Positions 37,306-46,224 of a stretch of DNA of 64,000 bases are shown piece after piece (position 1 is the stretch's first letter; the number at the start of each line of letters is the position of its first letter). The stretch is from Campylobacterales bacterium (lineage in GTDB: Bacteria > Campylobacterota > Campylobacteria > Campylobacterales > Sulfurovaceae): the NCBI GenBank assembly GCA_014763895.1, contig JACXUM010000005.1, positions 1-64,000 of the forward strand. Reading direction: 5' to 3'. Under the pieces are notes generated by a model that was not told the DNA's origin, did no database searches, and saw nothing but the letters and a program-made list of their open reading frames with translations. The translations under genes and the position numbers were made by a program.

Positions 37306-38637
37306 ATGTTTAAACAAATACTGCCTCTTAGTTCTATTATAGGACTGAGATTTTTCGGGCTTTTTATTGTGCTTCCCGTACTTTCTGTCTATGCACTGGA
37401 GATGAAAGGAGCCACATCATTTCTTGCCGGCGTGGTAGTGGGGGGCTATGCCCTTACCCAGGCACTTTTTCAAGTGCCGTTTGGACTCATGAGTGACAAA
37501 ATCGGGCGTAAAAAGACGCTGCTCATCGGTCTTTTGATTTTTATCGCAGGTTCGGTTATCTGTGCACTGAGTGATAATATCTATATGCTTCTTGCAGGGC
37601 GCTTTCTTCAGGGTGCAGGTGCCATCGGTTCGGTGGTTTCAGCCATGATCTCCGATCTGGTCAAAGAGGAACAACGCGCCCACGCGATGGCGATCATGGG
37701 CGGTACAATCGCGATAAGCTTTGCTGCGGCGATGATCATCGCTCCTGTCGTAGGCGGCCACTGGGGTATCGATAAACTCTTCTGGCTTACTGCGATCCTC
37801 TCTGTGTTTGCGATCGGCATCCTCTTTACCGCCGTTCCACAGCCTCCAAAGATCATCCACTCTTATGAAGAGGAGGAGTCAAAAATGCTTGAGGTCTTTA
37901 AAGACAAGTCCCTTACCCGTATGTACATTACTTTTCTTTTCCACTCTTCCATCATGACCATGGCCTTTTTCATTATCCCTCTTGTCATGACACATGCGGT
38001 GGAGGCAGGAGGGTTTGGCTGGGGAAAAGCAGAGCTTTGGAAGGTCTATCTCCCTGCTATGGTCTTTGGTCTTCTGGCTATGGGCCCTGCAGCGGTTTTT
38101 GGGGAGAAATACGGCAAAGGACGCCAGATATTCATGATCTCTATCGCCTTCATTTTTCTGGCTTTTATCGCTATGGGATTTGCCACTGCACCGTGGATCT
38201 TCATTTTAGGAGTGGTACTTTTCTTTATCGGATTTAATATGTTCGAGCCGCTTCTTCAGAGCTTTGTAAGCAAATTTGCCAAAGTACATCAAAAAGGTGC
38301 AGCACTGGGCGTTGCCAACACGTTTGCTTATGTAGGTATCTTTTTGGGCGGTCTCTTTGCAGGATACATCATGCAGCACTTTGACCGTGCAACACTTGCA
38401 ATGAGCGTTGCCGTACTTTCAATACTCTGGTTTATCTGGGTGGCCACGATGCCTAACCCGAACAAAAGAGGCAATGTCTACCTTTCATTGGATATCTTTG
38501 ACCGTGAAAAGATCGCGTCTCTAAAATGGCATGAAGCAATCGTAGAGAGTTATATCAATGAAACAGAAAACATCGCGGTTATCAAATATGAAAAAGATCT
38601 CATTGATGAGGATGAGATCCGCGGGATGCTGAGTTAA
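37306..38637 (+). CDS. MFS exporter with a short C-terminal cytoplasmic domain
   Basis: 443 residues; twelve hydrophobic segments fill residues 1-385. The signature between helices 2 and 3 is GLMSDKIGRKKTLLIG, the MFS D-x-x-G-R-R/K motif, and helix 4 shows RFLQGAGAIGSVVSAMISDL, the YajR/drug:H+ antiporter-1 pattern. After helix 12 come about 55 residues, LSLDIFDREKIASLKW then VESYINETENIAVIKYEKDL, which look like a ferredoxin-like beta-alpha-beta domain without CxxC. YajR of E. coli has a comparable C-terminal domain, so it may be an orthologue; substrate unknown. Confidence 0.85.
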   Translation: MFKQILPLSSIIGLRFFGLFIVLPVLSVYALEMKGATSFLAGVVVGGYALTQALFQVPFGLMSDKIGRKKTLLIGLLIFIAGSVICALSDNIYMLLAGRFLQGAGAIGSVVSAMISDLVKEEQRAHAMAIMGGTIAISFAAAMIIAPVVGGHWGIDKLFWLTAILSVFAIGILFTAVPQPPKIIHSYEEEESKMLEVFKDKSLTRMYITFLFHSSIMTMAFFIIPLVMTHAVEAGGFGWGKAELWKVYLPAMVFGLLAMGPAAVFGEKYGKGRQIFMISIAFIFLAFIAMGFATAPWIFILGVVLFFIGFNMFEPLLQSFVSKFAKVHQKGAALGVANTFAYVGIFLGGLFAGYIMQHFDRATLAMSVAVLSILWFIWVATMPNPNKRGNVYLSLDIFDREKIASLKWHEAIVESYINETENIAVIKYEKDLIDEDEIRGMLS

Positions 38638-38723
38638 ATCTCGCGGATCCCCAGATAGCTAGTATTGCAAAACATAAAGCATCACTGTGCACCATGCAAC
38701 CAGTTGTTTTGTTTTATTAAAAA

Positions 38724-39270
38724 CTACTCTTTGGGAGTCTTGCCGAACGCAACCCCTGTGAAAAAGAGTGCTATCCCGTCAAAAAAGAGGCTGGTCCCTA
38801 TAAAAAAACCTACCAGATAAAGAGAACTAAATGGCCATCCCCACACGAAAACAGCACCGAGTATGAAAGAAAGAAGACCATTGAAGACCCAAAGCCACCG
38901 TGAAATACCTGTACCGTGCAGTGAAGACATAGCAAATGAAGAAAAAGCATCCATAAAAAGATAGATAGCAAGAAGCAGACTGATCGTCGCTGCACCGCCA
39001 AGCGGGAAAAAGATCATAAAGAGGGACCAGCACCAAAAGAAAACTTTTAAACCATCCGACCCAATTGTTTCTGTCACTGATCCAGGTAAAATAACCAGCA
39101 AAGATTCCCGCAAAAAGCATCAGTCAGGCGGCAAATGCGACTGTCACCATCGTCATAAAAAGAGGGGCAAAGATACCAACCGCTCCCAGTATCAAAAAAA
39201 CTGCACCAGTTATCTTGGCATATCTCTCAAAGCGTTCCAATAACCCGGATTGGAAAGGATTTTTCTACAT
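38724..39270 (-). pseudogene. HdeD/DUF308-type membrane protein, inactivated
   Basis: The restored gene has about 181 residues and three pairs of hydrophobic helices. Its start ATG at 39270, after a good AAAGGAAAT ribosome site, is immediately followed by TAG (39265-39267); a TGA (39124-39126) interrupts VAFAA-LMLFAG; and near 39015-39035 the frame shifts between LLVLVPL and FMIFFPLGGAATISLLL. The rest, ending AFGKTPKE, is open. Three independent lesions in one short gene point to real decay more than to a sequencing error. Confidence 0.75.
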
Positions 39271-39342
39271 CTCTATTTCCTTTAGATGAAGGTTGTAATC
39301 TATTATACATTATCTTTTCATCCAAAGGTCAATGGTTTTGTT

Positions 39343-41331
39343 TTAAAGTTCACACTCTCCGGCGTCAACTTCTCTGTACTCGACACCCATCAGCTTACAG
39401 GCACGCTTCATGATCCCCTCTTTGGTAAATCCGAATCTTTCAAAAAGCAGTTCTGCTGGTGCTGATGCTCCGAAACTCTCCATACCGAGTACGTCATCGG
39501 CGTAGCGGTAGTACTCAGTCGCGGTTGCGGCTTCTACTGCCAGTACCTTTGTATTTGCATCCACGACCTGTGCTTTATATGCTGCATCCTGCTCATTGAA
39601 AAGATCAAGACACGGTACGGAAACAACGTTTGCCCTGATACCAAGAGGAACGAGGAAACATGCCGCCTGCAAACAAGGCATCAGCTCTGAACCAGAAGCC
39701 ATCAATGTCAAGTTCGCATCTTTTCTTTGCTTCACGATATAAGCACCTTTGCTTACCTCACCGAAATCTCTCTCGGGTTTGAGTGTTTTGAGCTTCTGGC
39801 GACTGAGCACAAACCCATGTGGCGCTTTCATGCCAAGCGCGCTCTTCCATGCTTCTACATTCTCCGTTGCATCTGCCGGACGCCATACGTAGAAGTTCGG
39901 CAATGCCCTGAACTGGCTGAGATGCTCGATAGGCTCATGCGTAGGACCGTCCTCGCCCACACCGATACTGTCATGTGTCCACACAAAGAAGTTCTGGATA
40001 TGGGTCAATGCTGCGATACGTGCACTCGGTTTGAGATAGTCACTGAAAACAAAGAAAGTCGCATTGAACGGGATCACTGTGCCGTACAGCGCCATCGCAT
40101 TGGTAATGGCTGCCATAGAATGTTCACGAATACCAAAATGGATATTCTTGCCTTTGGGAAAATCTCCCATATTTTTGAGTTCTGTCTTATTTGACGGGGC
40201 AAGGTCCGCAGAACCTCCGAGGAAACCTGGGATCGCTTTGGCAATGGCATTGAGGATCTTCCCGTTGGAATCTCTGGTTGCCATCTCTTTCTCATTGGAA
40301 AAATCAGGAAATTCGATACTTTCAAAATCAGGGTTCAACAATCGTTCAAGCGCTTCGTTCTGCTCGATAAGCGGTGCCTCTTTTTGTCTGTGGATCCACT
40401 CTTTTTCGTAAAGTTCCCCCTGCTCAATGGCACATCTGAAACGTACCAGCACATCTTCAGGGATGTAGAATTTCTCATTGGGCGAGAATCCCTCTTTTTC
40501 CTTTGATTCCTCGATACACACTTCACCAAGCGGCGCACCGTGCGTCTCGTGGCTTCCCTCTAATCCTTCAGCCCCTCTTCCGATGATCGTATTGGCAATG
40601 ATGATCGTCGGTTTTGTCGCATTTTTCACTGCATTGAGCGCATTCTCGATATCATCATAGCAGTGACCGTTGATCTTTATAACATTCCAATTCTGCGCTT
40701 CAAAGCGTTTGGCAACATCTTCGCTCCATGCAAGGCTTGTATCCCCTTCGATCGTAATCTCGTTGCTGTCATAGATCACTACCAGGTTTTTAAGGCCCAA
40801 ATGTCCTGCCAATGCACATGCTTCGTAGCTGATCCCCTCTTGAAGGTCTCCATCCCCGCATAGGCAGTAGACTTTATGGTCGATCAGTTCACAGGTCTCA
40901 GAATTCACCTGATTTGCCGTATACGCGCTTGCCATTGCAAAACCTACCGCATTGGCGATCCCCTGGCCCAAAGGACCCGTCGTCATCTCTACACCGGGAG
41001 TATGCCCGTACTCGGGGTGTCCTGGCGTTTTAGAATCAAGCTGACGGAAACTTTTGAGATCCTCCAGACTTACGTCATATCCCCAAAGGTGAAGCAGTGA
41101 ATAGATCAGTGCCGAAGCATGACCGCCCGAGAAGACAAGCCTGTCGCGATTCAGCCATTTTGGATTTTTGGGATTGTGCTTGAGATGCTCGCTCAAAACC
41201 ACTGCGATATCAGCCAACCCCATCGGTGCACCCGGGTGTCCCGAATTTGCTTTTTGTACCATATCCGCTGCCAAAAAACGGATCGTATTCGCCATTTTCT
41301 TACGCATCGCATTTTGCTCAGTCATTGCCAT
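39343..41331 (-). CDS. tkt: Transketolase
   Basis: ThDP enzyme of the pentose-phosphate route, 662 residues. MVQKANSGHPGAPMGLADIA, TGPLGQGIANAVGFAMA, the ThDP motif CGDGDLQEGISYEACALAGH, HGAPLGE, and in the middle domain FGIREHSMAAITNAMALYG, DSIGVGEDGPTHEPIEHL. The C-terminal domain has LMASGSE. Complete and normal. Downstream of ispA. Confidence 0.97.
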   Translation of the reverse strand: MAMTEQNAMRKKMANTIRFLAADMVQKANSGHPGAPMGLADIAVVLSEHLKHNPKNPKWLNRDRLVFSGGHASALIYSLLHLWGYDVSLEDLKSFRQLDSKTPGHPEYGHTPGVEMTTGPLGQGIANAVGFAMASAYTANQVNSETCELIDHKVYCLCGDGDLQEGISYEACALAGHLGLKNLVVIYDSNEITIEGDTSLAWSEDVAKRFEAQNWNVIKINGHCYDDIENALNAVKNATKPTIIIANTIIGRGAEGLEGSHETHGAPLGEVCIEESKEKEGFSPNEKFYIPEDVLVRFRCAIEQGELYEKEWIHRQKEAPLIEQNEALERLLNPDFESIEFPDFSNEKEMATRDSNGKILNAIAKAIPGFLGGSADLAPSNKTELKNMGDFPKGKNIHFGIREHSMAAITNAMALYGTVIPFNATFFVFSDYLKPSARIAALTHIQNFFVWTHDSIGVGEDGPTHEPIEHLSQFRALPNFYVWRPADATENVEAWKSALGMKAPHGFVLSRQKLKTLKPERDFGEVSKGAYIVKQRKDANLTLMASGSELMPCLQAACFLVPLGIRANVVSVPCLDLFNEQDAAYKAQVVDANTKVLAVEAATATEYYRYADDVLGMESFGASAPAELLFERFGFTKEGIMKRACKLMGVEYREVDAGECEL

Positions 41332-41462
41332 ATTATTTCCTTTTTGAATTCATTGACGCTTTTCAATAAAAGCTTTTAAACTATGCCCAAAGTTCTTTTC
41401 TTAGAACATTTCGTGCTCTGCCATACTCCAGAGGGCTTGGATTCGCTTTTGCCCAAAAGCAA

Positions 41463-41480
41463 AACCAAGACCTCTTGGTT
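41463..41480 (-). terminator. Rho-independent terminator of ispA
   Basis: Directly at the ispA stop the minus strand folds into a 7-bp stem (AACCAAG / CTTGGTT) with a four-base loop, followed by TTGCTTTT. Confidence 0.55.
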
Positions 41481-42327
41481 ATCTATGCCTGTAAAGGTAT
41501 TGATCCATCAGAGGTTTTAATGCCTGCTGCATTTTTACATCAAATGCTTCAAACCGTCTTTGCAGATCCTGGGCCAACGCATCGGCCTGTGCAATACTCT
41601 CATCCAGGCCAAGCAAATTTACAAAACTGTTTTTATCCGTATCATTACCTGTCGTTTTACCCGCTTCTCTTTCATCCTGTGTCTCATCGATGATATCATC
41701 TTGGATCTGAAACAAAAGCCCAAGATCGATCCCAAAAGCATAGATCTCTTCTTGCAGGCTTTTCTCCAGTCCGACGATCACCGCACCCATCTGTAAACTT
41801 GCCGCGACCAGCTTTCCGGTCTTGTTGATATGCAGTTCTTTGATCTGCTCAAGCGTAAGAGGGGTCTTTTCAAAGTAACAGTCCAAAGCCTGTCCGAGCA
41901 CCATACCTCTGCTGCCTCCATTCAAAGCAAGCAATTCGATCAGTTTGATCTTTACATCTTCTCTAAGAGGTGCTTTGGCAATCAGGTAAAATGCATCGGT
42001 ATTGAGCGCATCTCCTGCAAGGATGGCTGTCACCTCATCATACCTTTTATGTAGTGTAGGATGGCCGCGTCTTAGGTCGGCGTTGTCCATTGCAGGAAGG
42101 TCATCATGGATAAGTGAATAGGTATGAAACATCTCCAAAGAAAGTGCTACCGGAAGTGCCGACTCATAGAGCAGCGGTTCATAGGCTTCCACGATGCTAA
42201 GCAACAGCATTGGGCGGAAACGTTTGCCACCCGCATCCAGCATCGCTCCCAGCGCATCTTCATAAATGGGATGAAAGCTTTTAACATGCGGCAGGTTCTC
42301 TTTAAGATAGATTTCAAATCTTTGCAT
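41479..42327 (-). CDS. ispA: Farnesyl/geranylgeranyl diphosphate synthase
   Basis: Polyprenyl synthase of 282 residues. GGKRFRPML, first Asp-rich motif SLIHDDLPAMDNADLRRGHPTLH (DDxxxxD) and second motif FQIQDDIIDETQDEREAGK (DDxxD); KTGKLVAASLQMGA between them. The DD-LPAMDN form with two extra residues and the residues before the first motif (FHTYSL) are typical of bacterial FPP synthases, so FPP is the likely product. A TATAAT box lies about 30 bp before the start. Confidence 0.92.
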   Translation of the reverse strand: MQRFEIYLKENLPHVKSFHPIYEDALGAMLDAGGKRFRPMLLLSIVEAYEPLLYESALPVALSLEMFHTYSLIHDDLPAMDNADLRRGHPTLHKRYDEVTAILAGDALNTDAFYLIAKAPLREDVKIKLIELLALNGGSRGMVLGQALDCYFEKTPLTLEQIKELHINKTGKLVAASLQMGAVIVGLEKSLQEEIYAFGIDLGLLFQIQDDIIDETQDEREAGKTTGNDTDKNSFVNLLGLDESIAQADALAQDLQRRFEAFDVKMQQALKPLMDQYLYRHR

Positions 42328-42366
42328 TGATACTCTTTATTTATATTCGCGAAATTATAACAAATT

Positions 42367-42381
42367 AGGATAAAATATCCT
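42367..42381. repeat. Perfect inverted repeat between divergent genes
   Basis: AGGATA-AAA-TATCCT, 15 bp, lies two bases before the ATG of the 72-codon gene and about 40 bp upstream of ispA. It overlaps a possible -10 (TAAAAT) for the plus-strand gene. It could be an operator or chance in AT-rich DNA. Confidence 0.3.
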
Positions 42382-42383
42382 CT

Positions 42384-42602
42384 ATGGATATAAAGACGAC
42401 TGACAGACTCATCGTATGGCTAAAACGAGGCTTGGGCATTGCTGCATTTACCGTATGGATCTATGTGATCGCATCCCTTTCTTCCTCAAATGTTCCCTTT
42501 ATGGAGCAGGCACCTTATTGCATGGTCAGTACAATGCTGATCTTCGGGCTTTTGACGGCTGCTTATAAAAGTCTTGACCATTGGCAGAAGAACAGAAAAT
42601 AA
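42384..42602 (+). CDS. Small two-helix membrane protein, 72 aa
   Basis: A 72-residue product with helices GIAAFTVWIYVIASL and CMVSTMLIFGLLTAAY and a basic end (HWQKNRK). No ribosome site better than AGGATA is seen. Divergent from ispA and convergent with aroK, whose stop is 11 bp away. Family not recognised, function unknown. Confidence 0.65.
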   Translation: MDIKTTDRLIVWLKRGLGIAAFTVWIYVIASLSSSNVPFMEQAPYCMVSTMLIFGLLTAAYKSLDHWQKNRK

Positions 42603-42613
42603 TTGGCGGTTTT

Positions 42614-43150
42614 TTAGTTAGTCTCCGCCGTGGTGGTGGTTACATTACACTTCTGCGCTATCTCATCAATGATCTGAATTAAACTTTTTCCTTTGACTTT
42701 GATAATCACATCGGCTACTTCTTTGTAGGCTTTTTCACGTTCTTTATAAAGTTTTTTAGCCTCTTTCTCTTTAGAGAACAAAGGACGTTTAGCCAGTTTT
42801 GACTTAGAGTTCTTGGCTGTCTTGAGACGATCAAGGATCCAGTCAAATGAGGCATCCAACAGCACAACCGTTCCCAGTGATTTGAGGTTGTTCACCTTAT
42901 AAAAACCGCCTCCGCAGCTGATCAACGTACCATCTACACACTTTTCGATCCAGTCTGCAGTTGCCTGTTCCTGTGCTCTAAAATAAGCCTCTCCATGTTT
43001 TTCAAAGATTTTTTTGACCTCTTTGTTCTCTTTAGACTCGATCAGATCGTCCGTATCGATGTTATAAATTCCGTATTTTTTGGCAAAAGCACGAGCGGTA
43101 GTACCTTTCCCTACCCCCATGAAACCGATCAATATAATATTATTCTTCAC
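42614..43150 (-). CDS. aroK: Shikimate kinase
   Basis: 178 residues. IILIGFMGVGKGTTARAFAKKYG is the P-loop; here GKGT replaces the usual GKST. NIDTDDLIE carries the shikimate/Mg Asp pair, FRAQEQ and SCGGGFYKV the shikimate-binding Arg and Gly-Gly-Gly, and RPLF with an adjacent lid Arg (KLAKRPLF). A tail after the domain is Thr-rich. Phosphorylates shikimate in aromatic amino acid synthesis. Confidence 0.92.
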   Translation of the reverse strand: MKNNIILIGFMGVGKGTTARAFAKKYGIYNIDTDDLIESKENKEVKKIFEKHGEAYFRAQEQATADWIEKCVDGTLISCGGGFYKVNNLKSLGTVVLLDASFDWILDRLKTAKNSKSKLAKRPLFSKEKEAKKLYKEREKAYKEVADVIIKVKGKSLIQIIDEIAQKCNVTTTTAETN

Positions 43151-43178
43151 TGTTTTATACTTTCTGTTTTTTTAGATT

Positions 43179-43424
43179 TTAGACCATATTGTAACGGTCG
43201 ATGATCTTTTTAAGACGCTTACGCAAGTTTCTCAGGGCTTCAGTTGCATTTTCTCCTTCTGCAATCAAAGATTCAAATTCATCAAACTGGATCTTGGCAA
43301 CCCAACCTATCTTGTTGTGCAGTTTTACGCCGACAAAACGGACTTCACCGAAATGCTCTTTCGCCATCTGATAAATACGTTCGATCCGCTCTTCTATCGT
43401 TTTTACTTCTTTTTCTTTGCCCAT
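43179..43424 (-). CDS. Conserved hypothetical protein, 81 aa
   Basis: 81 residues, charged: EVKTIEERIERIYQMAKEHFGEV, a central beta segment VRFVGVKLHNKIGWVAKIQFDEF, and a C-terminal helix NATEALRNLRKRLKKI. It resembles small beta-alpha proteins of unknown role. 28 bp upstream of aroK, same strand. A GGACGCAGAG stretch lies before the ATG. Confidence 0.7.
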   Translation of the reverse strand: MGKEKEVKTIEERIERIYQMAKEHFGEVRFVGVKLHNKIGWVAKIQFDEFESLIAEGENATEALRNLRKRLKKIIDRYNMV

Positions 43425-43455
43425 CTCTGCGTCCTTTTTTGTAATCCTTTTTTTG

Positions 43456-43461
43456 TATAAT
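43456..43461 (+). promoter_or_regulatory. Candidate extended -10 box for the SDR gene
   Basis: TTTTTTTGTATAAT, 40 bp before the ATG 43501. The TG-x-TATAAT form is the extended -10 type. Confidence 0.4.
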
Positions 43462-43500
43462 TATAGCATACATGGCAAAACATAAAAAAAGGGAGTGGAG

Positions 43501-44196
43501 ATGAAAAATATACTGATTACAGGGGTTGGTTCAGGCCTGGGAGAAGCTTTGGCGGAAGCCTACCTGGAAAGAGGAGATACTGTTTATGCCATCGGACGGA
43601 CATTTCCGCAAGCATTTAACCGCTCACCGAAATTTTTCTTTTTCCCTTATGATCTTCAAGAAACTTTCCTCCTGAAAGAGACCATTAAACCGTTTGTACA
43701 GGGTCATCACTTTGACCTGGTGATCCTTAATGCCGGGGCGGTAGGTGAGATCCAGACATTGCAAGAGACCAATAATGAAGATATGCGAAGAATATTTGAT
43801 ATCAACTGCTGGGCAAACAAAGAGCTTATCGATACACTACTAGCATACGCCACAGTCAAACAAGTAGTGGGTATCAGTTCGGGTGCTGCTATCAACGGAT
43901 ATAAAGGAATGGGGGCCTACGCCGTCTCAAAAGCATCCTTCAATGCACTGCTCAATGTCTATGCCAAAGAGACTCCCGGGGTTCACTTTACGGCACTTGC
44001 CCCCGGCATCATCGATACACCGATGCTGCACGAGATCATAGACTATCACGATGAAAATGAATATCCTATCGTCCACAAACTCAAAGAAGGACCGATCCAG
44101 GAAGCTCCTATCGCAGCAAGCACGCTGATCCGCACTTTTGATGAACTCCTCCATTATGAGAGCGGACAGTTCCTGGATGTAAGGACTATGAAGTAA
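43501..44196 (+). CDS. Short-chain dehydrogenase/reductase
   Basis: 231 residues from ATG 43501 (GGGAGTGGAG ribosome site; the frame also allows GTG two codons earlier). Classical SDR: NILITGVGSGLGEALAEAYLERG (TGxxxGxG cofactor site), LNAGAV (NNAG equivalent), Ser in GISSGAAI and the catalytic YAVSK, with PG in ALAPGIIDTPM. Substrate not predictable; Arg in GRTF after beta-2 suggests NADP(H). Confidence 0.85.
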   Translation: MKNILITGVGSGLGEALAEAYLERGDTVYAIGRTFPQAFNRSPKFFFFPYDLQETFLLKETIKPFVQGHHFDLVILNAGAVGEIQTLQETNNEDMRRIFDINCWANKELIDTLLAYATVKQVVGISSGAAINGYKGMGAYAVSKASFNALLNVYAKETPGVHFTALAPGIIDTPMLHEIIDYHDENEYPIVHKLKEGPIQEAPIAASTLIRTFDELLHYESGQFLDVRTMK

Positions 44197-44199
44197 TTT

Positions 44200-44520
44200 T
44201 TACGGGATGATATGCAGAAGATGCCAATAAAGCCCCACAATGATCACTGATGCAGTGGCCATCATCCAGGCAACAGCCGATAGTCTCTTTTGAGATTGGA
44301 ACATTTTCCTTGTTCTATAGAGGATCACAGGATAGGCAACCAATGAAAGAATACTCGGCATATAGGCCATAAAGGTTAATCCATACTCTTGGATAGCGAG
44401 TTTTACAGCAATAAAACTCGTATAGATAAACCCGTACACAATCAATATCATGATCATCCCAGGTAGATAAAAGACCGCTTCCAATACTTTTTGCGTTTGC
44501 CTGTCATCATAATGATACAT
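44200..44520 (-). CDS. Three-helix membrane protein, 106 aa
   Basis: I start at ATG 44520 (MYHYDDRQTQKVLEA) since AAGGGTG lies about ten bases upstream and the preceding DUF4389 gene stops at 44534; the frame is open further upstream but would overlap. Helices: VFYLPGMIMILIVYGFIYTSFIAV, LTFMAYMPSILSLVAYPVILY and AVAWMMATASVIIVGLYW. Unknown family. Convergent with the SDR gene, ends 3 bp apart. Confidence 0.6.
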   Translation of the reverse strand: MYHYDDRQTQKVLEAVFYLPGMIMILIVYGFIYTSFIAVKLAIQEYGLTFMAYMPSILSLVAYPVILYRTRKMFQSQKRLSAVAWMMATASVIIVGLYWHLLHIIP

Positions 44521-44533
44521 CTTGTCAGCACCC

Positions 44534-44797
44534 TTATGCATCACTTGGCCACTCCCCTGCCGGCCATGGTTTTTCATCACTGTTGAAACTGACATACAAA
44601 ACAAGCTGCTGTGCATAAGTGGAGAGATGTTTGGTAAACAAAAGAAGTTTGTCATTGGGTTCACCACCGATCCAGCTGTAGATCAACTGCGTAATGGCGA
44701 TGACAAATAGCACCATGGAGATAAACCTCCCTATGATCAGATACAAAATCGTATAAAGTACTCTTTCCCAGCTCGGCTTTGGCGTTATGTCATTCAT
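44534..44797 (-). CDS. DUF4389 family membrane protein
   Basis: 87 residues: WERVLYTILYLIIGRFISMVLFVIAITQLIYSWI then NDKLLLFTKHLSTYAQQLVLYVSFNSDEKPWPAGEWP, a clear DUF4389 pattern (F-x-x-x-L-x-x-Y-x-x-Q and the W-P end). One long or two membrane helices. Role unknown. Sits between DUF2130 and the 106-residue membrane gene. Confidence 0.85.
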   Translation of the reverse strand: MNDITPKPSWERVLYTILYLIIGRFISMVLFVIAITQLIYSWIGGEPNDKLLLFTKHLSTYAQQLVLYVSFNSDEKPWPAGEWPSDA

Positions 44798-44831
44798 CTT
44801 TCATTCCTCATCGTTTTTTAAGGTCATTATA

Positions 44832-46112
44832 TCAGATTTCATCCTCATCGCTATAAGGAAGTTCCAGGATCTCGATGTGCCCCAGCACTGCACTCCCTGC
44901 GATACCCTGAAGCGAACCGTACATCTCGGTTGTATTTTGCAAGACGCCGTCGATAAGCTTCTGACGGCGCTTCCAGCTTGCCATGAGGGAGCGTCTTTCC
45001 TTATCCAGTTCAGCCTGCATCTGCATAAATCCATCGACGATGGCTCTTAACTGCATATTGAACTCATTGCCGGTGAGGTAGTTGTAGAGCAACGTCATCT
45101 TATCGGCTTTATTTTCCTCTTTTTGAACGCTTGTATGTATGCGGATAAGACTCTCGCGAAGCAGTGAAACCGAACCTTTAAACTCATCAAGGCTGCATAC
45201 CCAGATGCCGTCTACAAATCCCATACGCTCCATACCCGCAGGATAGACCGAGGTGACCAACACTCCGATATCTGCTCCCACTTGCAGCATATCCTGCTTG
45301 AGCTTGCCTATCCACCCCTCACTCCACGCCTTGGTATTCTTGCTCTCGTAACAGATGATGCCGCAGTTTTGCGCTTGGCGTGTATGCACTCTCTGGATAC
45401 AGTCTGCGCCGAACGCTCCTTTTTTCACCTCTTCGATACTGTCAAAAGGAAACTGAGAAGCCAGCCAGCCCTCTATGACAAGTTCAAGCGCTTCACCCTG
45501 CACCTGCATACTCGACTGCTCGGCCTTTCGCTTGGCATTTTCGATATCACGGCGCATCTGCTCGATCTGCTCGTCTTTGGCTCTGAGTTTCAGTTCGTTC
45601 TCTTCGCGCATCTGTCTGAGCATTTTCTCTTTTTCAAGTTTAAGTTCTTCACTGAGTGCAAGCTGTGCTTCCACTTTGGCCATGGATGCCGCCTCTTCCT
45701 TTTCGCGTTTGAGCTGTTCGATCTGTACTTTGGCCGCATTGAGCTCCTGAACCTGGCGGGACTTCTCCTCGATCTCTTTCTGCAGCAGCGCCACCGATTC
45801 GCTTTGCTCAAGGGTCAGCTCTTTTTTGATCTCGTCATAGAGTTTGTTACGCTCCTGTTTGAGCAAAGCGTTGGTCGCTTTGCGAAGCTGCTCATCAAAC
45901 CTCTCTTTCTCCTCAAGCAGTGCTTCTTCCTTGGCTTTGAGCGCATCAAGGTGCATCTTGTACTCTTTTCGTTTTTCCTCTATCTCATCACGCAGTTTCT
46001 TCTGCTCTGCAAGGTTCTTTTGTTTGTACTCATCTTCAAGCTGATGGTAAAGGATCTCGTTGACATCTATCTGCGTACCACAGTTTGGACATTTGATGGT
46101 TGTATTGCTCAT
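44832..46112 (-). CDS. DUF2130 protein with zinc ribbon and long coiled coil
   Basis: Start chosen at ATG 46112 (MSNTTIKCPNCGTQID) because it begins directly with a Cys-x-x-Cys zinc-ribbon half; the frame extends 26 codons upstream without a better site. 426 residues: CPNCG near residue 8, a charged coiled coil from about 30 to 225 (repeated K-E-E and L-x-x-E heptads), then DUF2130 with FPFDSIEEVKKGAFGADCIQRVH and IICYESKNTKAWSEGWI, whose E-x-K resembles a restriction-endonuclease-like core (RmuC type). Probably a cytoplasmic nuclease-like protein; role unproven. Confidence 0.85.
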   Translation of the reverse strand: MSNTTIKCPNCGTQIDVNEILYHQLEDEYKQKNLAEQKKLRDEIEEKRKEYKMHLDALKAKEEALLEEKERFDEQLRKATNALLKQERNKLYDEIKKELTLEQSESVALLQKEIEEKSRQVQELNAAKVQIEQLKREKEEAASMAKVEAQLALSEELKLEKEKMLRQMREENELKLRAKDEQIEQMRRDIENAKRKAEQSSMQVQGEALELVIEGWLASQFPFDSIEEVKKGAFGADCIQRVHTRQAQNCGIICYESKNTKAWSEGWIGKLKQDMLQVGADIGVLVTSVYPAGMERMGFVDGIWVCSLDEFKGSVSLLRESLIRIHTSVQKEENKADKMTLLYNYLTGNEFNMQLRAIVDGFMQMQAELDKERRSLMASWKRRQKLIDGVLQNTTEMYGSLQGIAGSAVLGHIEILELPYSDEDEI

Positions 46113-46197
46113 ACGTTTACATACCTTAATCATTTTGTTTCGGATTGTTATTGTGCCATAGTTACAAATAAAATGAAAAAGAAATGACAAAATGCAA

Positions 46198-46203
46198 TAT
46201 AAT
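46198..46203 (+). promoter_or_regulatory. Candidate -10 box for thpR
   Basis: TATAAT sits 21 bp before the thpR ATG with AAAGG as ribosome site, implying a very short leader. Confidence 0.35.
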
Positions 46204-46224
46204 TATGTAAAAAGGTTTTGATTT

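Noticed and set aside
38617-38652. Inverted repeat ATCCGCG/CGCGGAT at the end of the MFS exporter
   Set aside because: Loop of about 20 bases and no T-run; only a weak terminator candidate.
42614-43150. GKGT P-loop in AroK as a sign of a different kinase
   Set aside because: The shikimate-binding Asp, Arg and GGG motifs are all present, so the Ser-to-Gly variation does not change the call.
45282-46187. 301-codon plus-strand frame opposite the DUF2130 gene
   Set aside because: It is the mirror of a Glu/Lys/Leu coiled coil, hence its Leu/Phe richness; no start signal and no family.
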